A stretch of DNA of 64,000 nt, from NCBI GenBank assembly GCA_035079385.1, contig JAVHKY010000003.1, positions 26,241,501 through 26,305,500 on the forward strand, read 5' to 3'. This document shows positions 9,661-18,911 of this stretch, piece by piece. The position numbers were made by a program, and so were the translations under genes. The first letter of the stretch is position 1. Every line of letters starts with the position of its first letter. The notes beneath the pieces were generated by a model, which saw only the letters and a list, made by a program, of their open reading frames with translations, ran no database searches and was not told where the DNA came from. Origin of the DNA: Aspidiotus rigidus (lineage: Eukaryota; Arthropoda; Insecta; Hemiptera; Diaspididae).

Positions 9661-12600
9661 AGCTAGGAAGTTGGATGTATTATTCGGGGCCTTATTTTCT
9701 TTTATTTAAAAAAAGAAAAGTCGAAAATTTGACCCACTTAATATGAGTTATTCGCCTTTTACCAGAAGACCGATCCGCCATTTTGGAAAGCATGCTCTTC
9801 TCAGATGTCTATCATCGTTTTTTATGTCAAGTATCACCCCCACTAACATATCCCAAAGTGACGCTTTGTCCCCCCACGTGGTACCAAAAACCACTATTTT
9901 CTATTATTGCCCATGGACTAATGGAGATACAAAATAATGTTTTAAAAATCTTCTTCAAGGTAGGTACCTAACTCTCGAAACGCATCAATATAAATTTACA
10001 GATTCATTTTCTCAGAATTGAAAACGCTTTCATTCAACTTTTCAGAATAGTTGTGCGTTCGAATGTTGAGACGGAGTCAATTTTTAGTTAAATGCAGGTA
10101 CCTAAAATGATTATTTAGAGGTTTTAATGAAAAAAGAAATAATAATAATAATAAATACGAGTAAAAACTAGGTTAGTACCGTGAGTCTATGTTTTTTAGC
10201 ACAGTTCGCCCAGTAATTGTAATGAAAAACTACGTACCGGAAGCTGAAAGTACTCGTAATCCTGAAAGTTTCTAACTGAACAAATGGAAATGTTTAAACA
10301 ATTGACTACTCGATTTTTCATTCACAATGGTCTGATGCTGAGTGAAAGCTACAGTACCGCACAGCGAATAAGAAAAATAAGGTCGTTGTTTACGAGTAAG
10401 AACTCAAATGTATTGTATTTTCACGTTAATATCAGTACACGAGTGATTTTTTTCAGGACGGCGGATTCTTTCTAACGGAAATTAAAAATAGGGTTTGTTT
10501 GAATGAATTTTTATGTACACAGTGGAAAGCCAGTGGGAGTATAATGATTCTTCTTAAACGAATTCGTTTTCCAGAAAATAAGAATTCTCTAGTCTCAGAG
10601 TTGTACCGTTTTTACGTAAATATTTAATCTTCTTCATTTCAGTATTATATTATTCTATAAGGGATGTAAGGTTTTTCGCTAGCTCACAAAACTTTTTACA
10701 TTCTTTAGCTCACATTATAAGACATTTTGAAATGAACTACCAGCGGGTATTATACCGAGTAGCCATCTTGTTTATTAGGATGTACAAATTATTCATTTTG
10801 TGTCATAGTTTTGAATTCACCTTTTTCGAAAAAGATTCTTGACAACCATTTCAAACGAGGCATTTTTTCATCAACGTTTCTATTCTAATGGCAATTCTAT
10901 TCGACTAGATTCTTCGATATACGGTCGTTCAGAGGAAGGAAAACTCCAGGCAAAGCTCTCGAAAAGAGAAAAAAACAAAACGGAGCGAAAGGAGAGAGAC
11001 GGAAAATGAATGATGATGAGAAGAAGAAAATGGAAAAATTGTGACTCATTCATGATTTCGCAAATACTCCTCCCGAATTAAGTTGTCCCCTCCTTCTCTT
11101 AGATTCTCACTCGTGTATATTATTCGTTCTTCACTTCATTCTCTAAGTACACACAGTAATTTTATTTGTTAGAAGTTTTCCTTTCTTAAATTATTGTCTT
11201 TCAGTGATTTGGTCAGAAAATATGTCGATTACTGCTGTGCACGAACTAGGAACTACAACTGGATCTTTAACTATTATTTTTAATAATAAAGTGAAGGACA
11301 AGAAAAAATTTACGTTTCAATACGTGTAGAATGTAAATATCGATTTTAGTTCGAGATATTTTATACGAAAATTTACCCACACGACTTCGTGAAAGGCACG
11401 ATACCATTTTCTCTGAAAAATTTTGCATGTTGTAAAACAATATATGAGCGGATAAAGTCAGAAATGTCACACGCTAACAAACCGTAAGGTTCCACATCGA
11501 TTTATTCTACCTACAACTTATTCTGTCTTCGGATTATATTTACTGTATCGTGAAGACAATATAACGCTATATCAATACTAATCAGATGAAATAAAGCATA
11601 TACGTTATCCTTTTTTGAAAGAAAGTATTGATGGAATGGAAAAGTTCTGCTTCGAATAGCACACAACAAAGGATGAAAGGTGAGAATGGAAATTTTATGA
11701 AGCAACTTTCACTAAAAATTTCTCGTTTTATTAACTCTGTTGGAGTAGTGCCTTGAATTTTGAATATTTATTGGCTGCGTATGCGTTCAAAATGTTTCTG
11801 AAATACGAATGTAGAAGTTATCGGTCAGGGTTTCAAGAATTTTCCGAGTCCCTAAGGGTGATCATGGCGGTTGCAAGTAACGAAAGCTCCTCTTCCCCTT
11901 CACAAATGATGCAAATCCGGAAGCCAGTGAGACCAACTTCTTAAAAATGTGAATCTATTTAGATAAAGTATGCTGACCATACTAGTTCGCATACGACGAC
12001 GCCCCCTTTTCGCTTCGACCTTATGTTCTTCTTTTGAACCTCATTTAGGCAATACCGATGACTTTTCTTTAGTTTTCACTTCCTACAAATATACTTTTTG
12101 AACTGGAAAAATTTCTTGGATCATATTTTTATTGACAAATATTATCGAAAATATCAAAAATAGTTCGATTTCCATTTTTAAATTTGTTTTGGCTCCTTCC
12201 TTCAAGAAAATAGAAAAAGATATTCATTTGTGAGTGATATTTCAATCATCGAACATAACATTGCCGTTGTAAAGTCTTATAGTTGCTGAAAAATCATCCA
12301 TTCACCAAATTCATACTGATATACATCTATGAAAACAAACATAGACAAAAACAGAAAAATTGGTTCAAAATTCTAGCGGACCAAATTTTTTGTGATGTCG
12401 CATTCACTGATAAAGTAGAATTGTCCCATCTCGTCTGTCTAGACTGTAAACTATTATTCATGAAGAAAGTTTTTGTCTCAAAAAAATTTTGTAATTTTGA
12501 AAACAAAAACTAAAGAATCTTTGTAGATCTCCATTTAGATGGAATATATTTTCTAAAGTTGAATGATGAAAATATTGAAATAATAATAAGAACTATATTA

Positions 12601-12985
12601 ATATGATTCATCTAATAAACATGATGAATACTTTGACAAGATATTGTAAACTTTGTTTAAAATCAACTAATCAATCAATTGAGACAATAAAGGTTAGACC
12701 TTATTTAAAAAAAGAAACGAGTATAATTATGTTCTCAATGTAAAACCACCCTTTTTAGATTTGTAGATTGTATGGAATTATGATGATAAACTGAAATTTA
12801 ATTGTTACAAATATAAAGCAGAAACTCAACATTCTAGGAGTAAATTTGGAACACTTCTTTGGTGTACAATATGTGGACACATAATAAAGTAATATTTTTA
12901 CATCATTTATTAAATTATACAAAATGATATAAAAATGTATGAAAATTCTTAACTTCTTAAATTTATTCTAAAATTGATATAAATT
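9661..12985. other. Anonymous AT-rich DNA without recognisable genes
   Basis: Only short frames of at most about 76 codons are present; none shows a domain, a composition shift or a splice context that I can defend. A purine-rich stretch lies near 10930-11040. Nothing else stands out. Confidence 0.5.
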
Positions 12986-12989
12986 GTAT

Positions 12990-13885
12990 GCAAATTGATA
13001 TAAAATGTATGAAAATTTTGTTGGAAGATTTTCTTAACTATTTGAGTTATTCAAAAATATCGAAAAGGCTCTTGCAGTAGGTAAATTAACATAGTATGCT
13101 AGAATGAATAATTTGAATTTCTTATACCTTTTTATAAGTATTGGAAAGTAGCTCTCACAAGAGAGATTTAGCTTATGGTAAAAATATAGAAAATTGATGC
13201 AGAAATGATACAAAAACTCTGAAATTTTTAAGCTGCTCAAAAACAGATAAATATGCTGTTGAAATGGGTAAATTTTGCTCTGTATGAGTAAGTGCGCTAG
13301 AATGAAAAATTTGAATTTCTTACATTTTTATAAGTACTGGAAAGAAGCTCTCACAAGAGAGATTCATTTTTAGTAAAATGATAGAAAATTGATGTAGAAA
13401 TGATACAAAATCTTTGAAATTTTTGAACTATCTTGGAAGAAAAAAATAGTGTGAATTTATTCATATTTAGTTCAAAAACAGCGATATATTTGTTTTAAAA
13501 ATTGGGGAAATTTCTAGGATTTTTGGAGAGGTTGAAAAATGGGTAAATTTTGCTCTGTTTTAGAGAAATGAGTAAGTGCGTCAGAAGGAAAAAAATCTGA
13601 ATTCTTTGTATTTCTAGAGTGATGGAATGTAGCTCTCACAAAAGGGATCTATTTATAGTAAAAATATAGAAAATTGATACAGAATTGATACAAAAACTCT
13701 GAAATTTACGAACTGGCAAGGAAGAAAAATAGGGTGAAATGATTCATATTTGGTATAAAAACAACTAAATATTCACGATGAAAAATTGAAATATTTCTAG
13801 GATTTTTTGAGAGGTTGAGAAATGAGTAAATTTTGCTCTGCGTTAGAGAAATAAGCAAGTGCGCCAGAAGGAATATATCTTATCT
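12990..13885. repeat. Degenerate tandem repeat, units of about 200-285 bp
   Basis: Four diverged units share ordered landmarks: TTCAAAAACAG, GGGTAAATTTTGCTCTG, GAAATGAGTAAGTGCGCYAGAA, a GTAGCTCTCACAAGAGAG motif (at about 13149, 13346 and 13631) and AAAATTGATACAGAAATGAT. Units three and four carry an extra block (TTTCTAGGATTTTTGGAGAG) that lengthens the period from about 197 to about 285 bp. No coding sense. Confidence 0.8.
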
Positions 13886-14318
13886 ACTCATCTGTATCTG
13901 GAGACCGGAATAGGCGGCTAAATTTTAAAAAATGTTTAGTTTATTCTGTTATTGTATTTTAATAACGATAATAATAATCCTCGCTTAGCTACAAATTAAT
14001 ATTGAGCATGGCACTGGAAGTTATATTTTTACGTGTGAAGAAAATTCTTCGCGTTAATAAAGAGAAATTGATCAAGTATTTCTAAATTTTGACATGTTCC
14101 ATGTCTTTTGTCTCGCCGGACCCCGATTTTGAAACTCGCGAGTACACCCCCCCCCCCCCCCCCCCCCCCGTCAAGAGAAATCTCTACCCCGTGGGTGATT
14201 CAGAAATTTGCGAGTACACCCCGCGTAATAATAATAAATAATGAATTAATTAATAATTAAAATTAAATAAATAAATAATTAAATAATTAAATAAATAAAT
14301 GATTAAATAATTAATATA

Positions 14319-14882
14319 CAGTAAACTCCGCTTATTGGAATCCCTCTTAGTAGAATAATCCGGATAATTGAATTGAATTCGGCTAGAACGGAACGGATTT
14401 ATCCTTTACGGTGTAAAATTTACCGCTCATTGTAATTATAAGCCCGTTTAATCTAATTGAGATTTCCACAAAAATCGACGTAAAACGTTGAAAGACAACC
14501 AACTAATGGCCGAAATTGAGAAAATAACGACCTAAAAATGACCAATCACGACCGAAATTGACCTAAACTGATAAAAAATAACCAAAAATAAGAAACATCA
14601 GCTTAACAAGTACCAAAAACAAATGAAAAAAAAAAAAAATTTATGTAAAAAAGATTGATTACTACTTTTAGTTGAGGTAAATCAACATATTATTTTGTAA
14701 TTTCAATCATTTTTATTTTTATTTTTACGAGCACTAGAGCTGCACGAGGGCTATTGGTTTGATTCAATATTATTGAGAAAAAAGTGTAGTTTTTTTTTAC
14801 CATTTTCGCTTATAAGAATTGTTCGGTTAATTGAATTACATTGCTCTGGTCCCAACTCGATTCCAATGAGCGGAGTTCACTG
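14319..14882. mobile_element. pogo/Tigger-like MITE
   Basis: The ends CAGTAAACTCCGCTTATTGG and, in inverse, CAGTGAACTCCGCTCATTGG form a good terminal inverted repeat, and the dinucleotide TA flanks both sides (14317-14318 and 14883-14884), as for Tc1/mariner/pogo transposition. The inside has no transposase; it is rich in GACCAAAAATG-like short repeats. A LINE tail is nested inside it. Confidence 0.85.
14716..14762 (-). mobile_element. LINE 3' tail nested in the MITE
   Basis: On the minus strand it reads CCAATAGCCCTCGTGCAGCT...AGTGCTCGTAAAAATAAAAA, almost the same as the 3' end of the LINE at 1068-3931 (3880-3915). It is a very short, 5'-truncated insertion with an A-rich tail. Confidence 0.7.
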
Positions 14883-15303
14883 TAATTAATAATTAGAAAA
14901 TCTCTACCCCGTGGGTGATTCAGAAATTCGCGAGTACACCCCGCGTAATAATAATAATTAATAATTAATTAATTAATTAATAATTAAATAAATAAATAAT
15001 TAAAAAATTAAATAATTAAATAATTAATATAATTAATAATTAGAAAATTTTCTAAGTCCCTCTTCCTATCATATATAGCTGGATAGTCGAAATTTTTCCA
15101 AGTCCCCTAGACTTGAATTGTCTCATACCATTCCAATACAACAGCGAGATCGCTCGTTCGCCACACAAAAGTTGATACTTCAAAATATAGAATACCCACA
15201 ATTACCTCAAAATATTTCTCATACAAGACTTATACGACGCCAAGATAGGTAAAGGGGTAAACGAATAATATCTCACGAACACTTGACCTAGTAGAAGAAT
15301 TAA

Positions 15304-15397
15304 TCAAAATTATTTTATTTTTGGCTCTGCCGGCACATATTACAATTTATCGGCTTAACGTTTCGGCTGACCCGCAGCCTTCATCAGAAGCTAAAAA
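15304..15397 (-). mobile_element. Penelope-type terminal fragment inserted in island B
   Basis: Comparison with the matching junction in island A (AATTAATAATAAATAA) shows that about 90 bp of extra sequence interrupts island B. That insert holds the hammerhead core described separately. Hammerhead motifs of this kind are known from the terminal repeats of Penelope-like retroelements and from related small non-autonomous elements (retrozymes). Confidence 0.6.
15353..15391 (-). ncRNA. Hammerhead ribozyme core (type I, minimal stem III)
   Basis: On the minus strand: GCTT (stem I, 15391-15388), CTGATGA (15387-15381), one A, GGCTG / CGGGT loop / CAGCC (stem II, 15379-15365), GAAAC (15364-15360), GTT, and AAGC (stem I, 15356-15353), which pairs with GCTT. 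All invariant core bases (CUGAUGA and GAA, with A15.1-U16.1 and H17 = U) are present, and cleavage would fall after GUU. Stem III is only two base pairs with no loop, as reported for Penelope-type hammerheads, which are thought to act as dimers. Flanking TATTTTT and AAAAATA could extend stem I. Activity is inferred, not shown. Confidence 0.7.
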
Positions 15398-15455
15398 TAA
15401 TAATAAATAAATAAATAAATAAATAAATATATAAATGAATAAATATATAAATGAA

Positions 15456-15490
<35 letters not shown>

Positions 15491-15827
15491 GTAAGTAAAT
15501 AAGTAAATAAGTAAATAATATCAAATAATTAAATAATAAAATAATAAAATAATTAAATGATTAAATAATAAAATAATTAAATAATTAAATAAATAAAGGC
15601 TGGATAGTCGAAATTTTTCCAAGTCCCCTAGACTTGAATTGTCTCATACCATTCCAATACAACAGCGAGATCGCTCGTTCGCCCCACAAAAGTTGATACC
15701 TCAAAATATAGAACACCCACAATTACCTCAAAATATTTCTCATACAAGACTTATACGACGCCAAGATAGATAAAGAGGTAAATGAATAATATCTCACGAA
15801 CACTTGACCTAGTACAAGAATTAATAA

Positions 15828-15887
<60 letters not shown>

Positions 15888-16199
15888 AATAAATAATTAA
15901 ATAATTACATAATTACATAATTGAAGAATTAAATAATTAAATAAATGAAGGCTGGATAGTCGAAATTTTTCCAAGTCCCCTAGACTTGAATTGTCACATA
16001 CCATTCCAATACAACAGCGAGACAGGGGGCGAACGAGCGGAGCGAGTTCGCGCTACCTCGTATTTCTCATAGAAGACTTATACGACGCCAAGATAGGTAA
16101 AGGGGTAAACGAATAATATCTCACGAACACTTGACCTAGTAGAAGCCTAGACTGAAATACTTCAAGATGACTGATAAAATATAAAAGACATGGAACATG

Positions 16200-16683
16200 A
16201 TTTTCATTTATTTGGCTATGCCAGAAAATTTTTTCCATATAAATTTCAACTTTTATACATTTTCAATTTCCCATTGTTTTCAAAATCAGCGAATTTTTTT
16301 ACAGCACGTGGGCCGTAGGCTGTAACAGGTTTTCTCCTCACGCATCAAATTACAGTAGTTACAGGTACTTTGTTTGAAAATAAATTCGTTTCTCTTCGTC
16401 AGACCCATCTAGCGGCGCGTCGTTCACGCTCGTTAGTTTGAGCTTCGTCCGATAGAGTTCATTGAAAGCTTGTGAGTTCAACTCGACACGTTCATCCATA
16501 AACAAGAAACCGGTCCCGCATTACCGCCGTACGCCGCACTCATCCGCTCACCATCAATACACAAGAGAAGACACGAGAAACCAGAGTCGTGACATGTTTT
16601 TAAGGCCAAGCCGCGGTTCAAGCGAACGTTACGAAGACCGCCGCCGTACCGCATCCGCGCTACCACCGTCGGAGTTCGGATTT
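16200..16683 (+). promoter_or_regulatory. Kekkon 5' flank between island B and the probable start site
   Basis: From about 16380 the sequence changes from AT-rich repeat to GC- and CpG-rich single-copy DNA that continues into the kekkon gene. A 75-codon frame at 16462-16689 has no recognised domain and is most likely promoter or leader sequence. No TATA box was convincing. Confidence 0.4.
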
Positions 16684-16732
16684 CAGTGATTCAGTCGTCA
16701 GTCTCACAGTCGCAATTCCTGGTCGACGGTCG
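16684..16732 (+). promoter_or_regulatory. Candidate initiator cluster of kekkon
   Basis: Three CAGT-type initiator matches follow one another (TTCAGT at 16682, TTCAGT at 16690, GTCAGT at 16698), the arthropod Inr consensus being TCAGTY. GGTCG, fitting the downstream promoter element core, occurs at 16721 and 16728, but one base farther from the Inr A than the canonical +28. The start site is inferred from sequence only. Confidence 0.3.
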
Positions 16733-17057
16733 TCGCGGCGCTCTGCCTTATTTCTTGCGTTTTACTGGTGTTTGTTGGTTAATCGCGTTGCTACGTTACT
16801 TAAGTCGTGTACATTGCCATTAACCGTACGATTATTTTTCTTATTTTTTTTTCCTCTCTTGTAAAACAGATTTTTACGTCTTTACGCTGCGGCGCGTATT
16901 ATTTTTAAACATTATGTGCGCTACATGTGCCGAATGGTTTTCGATAAAGTAACATTTTTCCAACAGTGAGTGCTGCGTTTTTTCCAGTTCGCAATCTTAT
17001 TTTGCGCGTTACTAATTTACTACGTCGTTTCGTACCTGTATTAGAAATTTAAAAAAA
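16733..17057 (+). other. Kekkon 5' leader with possible splice acceptors
   Basis: Two pyrimidine-tract plus CAG sites could end a 5'-UTR intron: TTTTTTTTTCCTCTCTTGTA then AAACAG ending at 16869, and ATTTTTCCAACAG ending at 16966. If either is used the leader is spliced; the donor was not identified. An in-frame TAA at 17013-17015 lies upstream of the start codon, so the protein cannot begin earlier in an unspliced message. Confidence 0.35.
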
Positions 17058-18911
17058 ATGGTGACAATGAAGTGCGGTGCGCTGTACTTGTTCGTATGTG
17101 TCTGTGTCGTTAGTATTCTAACCAGTTCGGGTTGTCCTAAACAGTGTTCGTGTAAGTGGAAAAATGGTAAGAAAACCGCCGAGTGCACGGATCGTAATCT
17201 CATCCTCATACCGGCGGGTATCGACAACGACACGCAAGTCTTAGAAATCTCCAATAACGATCTACAAGAGTTGAAGCAGTACACTTTTAAGAATTCCGAC
17301 CTCATCAATCTGCAGAAAATGTACATGCGTTCCTGTCGTCTTGGTCAGATTGACAAGTACGCTTTTCGCGAGCTCACCAACTTGATCGAAATAGACTTGT
17401 CCAAAAACCTCCTCACTCACGTACCCTCTCAAGCCTTCGAAGACGTGCAATACCTCCGCTACATCAATCTCGGCGGTAACCCGATCCAACGCATCGACGC
17501 GTACGCTTTCAAGTCCACTCCTCAACTGTCGCGGTTAGATTTATCGCACTGCGATATACAATCCGTTCGAGCGAGCGCGTTCGACGGCCTAGATGTACTT
17601 GAGTCGCTCAAACTGAACGATAATAAGCTGGAAGAGTTGCCGGCCGACGCTGTGACCAAGTTACGTAAGTTGAGAACGATCGAGCTGCACGGAAATAAAT
17701 GGATATGCGATTGTCATATGCGTGACTTGAAAATATGGCTCAACGAATTCGGCGTTCACGTTCCGCAATCCATGCTCTGTTTAGGTGGTCCCGAACGTCT
17801 GAAGAACGAGGCCATCGCCGTCCTCGAAACGGACGACTTTGCCTGCAAGCCCTCCATCAAAACTGACTTGCGCCACATCGAAGCCATAGTTGGATCGAAT
17901 GTCACCATCGAGTGTCGAGTCGAGTCGGATCCCGGTGCTAAAATTAATTGGTATTTTGAGAAGTCGCCGCTTTCGAATAACTCCATCTTCGATAATGATC
18001 AACGCGTGATAATAGTCGATAATGACGATGATCCGTATGAAAAACGTAGTCGATTAATACTGAAAAGGGTAGAAGAAAGCGACGCTGGTGAATACCATTG
18101 TGTGGCGGACAACAGAGCCGGCAGCGCCGAGGCCAACTTCACGCTACGTGCTGAGCCCGCAGCCAGCGGCATCGTCGCTTTGAGCAGCTCGAATATAAAC
18201 GCAATCACCATAGCATTAGGTCTTCTGATTGTCGTCATGCTGGCTGTAATCGTGTGCCTCGTGAAGAAGATTACGCATTCGTCTTATCCGGACGAAGATA
18301 AGAATATTAAGGCGCAGCCGGAAAAGAACTCGATAGATACGTCCTCGCAGAAGAGTCACGATTCGGAGATTAAATCGGATTCCGGTAAAGCGTTTACCGT
18401 TACGTCGGATTTGTCTTACAGTCGCAGTCTGAGCGATATCGGCAATCCGCAATTCTCGAATCCGGATTTGATTAGCGGGACGAATATGCGAGATTCGACG
18501 TGCATTACGCCGCTGCCCATCACCCGTCCTATTAGCGACTATTGTCAGAATTGGCAGAAATCGTACGTGATACCGAGAGCGGCTAGCTCCTCGGGCTTTA
18601 ATTACGACATCCACGATCGCATGCCCATGGTTATAGATACGGTTAGCGCTGCTGGTTCCGGTAGCGACGAAGTCTTCACCCAGAGTCGTATGTCTAATGA
18701 TTATCCGCCTGATTATGGTTTGCCTATTCTGCCGGAGAACGGCGTCACACAGCCTTGTGCGAAAACTTTGAAGGTTTGGCAGCGCGGAGTGCCTGTCTTT
18801 CCTCCGATGTGCTCCGGTCCTCCACCGCCAGCCTTCCAGACGCTGCCGCCGCATGTCATTAGGAACTCGCCCGCTGATCGCCCGTACCAAAGATGCGGTA
18901 CCGATGTTTAA
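17058..18911 (+). CDS. kek: Kekkon-family LRR-Ig transmembrane protein
   Basis: A complete 617-residue single-exon frame. Residues 1-25 are a signal peptide. An LRRNT cap follows (C26, C30, C32, C43), then about six leucine-rich repeats (60-210), an LRRCT cap (C217, C219, C241, C263), and one I-set Ig domain with C286, W298 and DAGEYHC (C348). A transmembrane segment spans about 378-402, stopped by KK, and a roughly 215-residue cytoplasmic tail ends in GTDV, a class I PDZ ligand. N281, N307 and N360 are N-glycosylation sequons. This order and size are those of insect Kekkon proteins; Drosophila Kek1 restrains EGFR and Kek5 modulates BMP signalling. I cannot tell which paralogue this is. ATG 17058 has an A-rich context (AAAATGG) and an in-frame upstream stop. 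GC content is clearly above the surroundings, and no disabling change is seen. Confidence 0.96.
   Translation: MVTMKCGALYLFVCVCVVSILTSSGCPKQCSCKWKNGKKTAECTDRNLILIPAGIDNDTQVLEISNNDLQELKQYTFKNSDLINLQKMYMRSCRLGQIDKYAFRELTNLIEIDLSKNLLTHVPSQAFEDVQYLRYINLGGNPIQRIDAYAFKSTPQLSRLDLSHCDIQSVRASAFDGLDVLESLKLNDNKLEELPADAVTKLRKLRTIELHGNKWICDCHMRDLKIWLNEFGVHVPQSMLCLGGPERLKNEAIAVLETDDFACKPSIKTDLRHIEAIVGSNVTIECRVESDPGAKINWYFEKSPLSNNSIFDNDQRVIIVDNDDDPYEKRSRLILKRVEESDAGEYHCVADNRAGSAEANFTLRAEPAASGIVALSSSNINAITIALGLLIVVMLAVIVCLVKKITHSSYPDEDKNIKAQPEKNSIDTSSQKSHDSEIKSDSGKAFTVTSDLSYSRSLSDIGNPQFSNPDLISGTNMRDSTCITPLPITRPISDYCQNWQKSYVIPRAASSSGFNYDIHDRMPMVIDTVSAAGSGSDEVFTQSRMSNDYPPDYGLPILPENGVTQPCAKTLKVWQRGVPVFPPMCSGPPPPAFQTLPPHVIRNSPADRPYQRCGTDV

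Larger units (their letters stand above)
14093..16199 (-). mobile_element. Composite repeat island B, inverted relative of island A
   Basis: Read on the minus strand it starts and ends with the same 17-mer pair (CATGTTCCATGTCTTTT at 14093-14109; its inverse at 16183-16199) and repeats island A modules: the AGGTCAAGTGTTCGTGAG block three times (near 15235-15295, 15750-15815 and 16075-16140), GGCGAACGAGCG, GACTTGGAAAAATTTCGAC and TTTA tracts. It lacks the 45-bp minisatellite. A run of 23 C (14147-14169) corresponds to the broken G runs at the right end of A. Two inserts are clear: a Tigger-like MITE (14319-14882) and a Penelope-type fragment (15304-15397). Its outer side faces the kekkon gene. 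Confidence 0.7.

Noticed and set aside
18216..18890. 224-codon minus-strand frame
   Set aside because: Antisense shadow of the kekkon cytoplasmic tail, caused by its GC-rich codon use.
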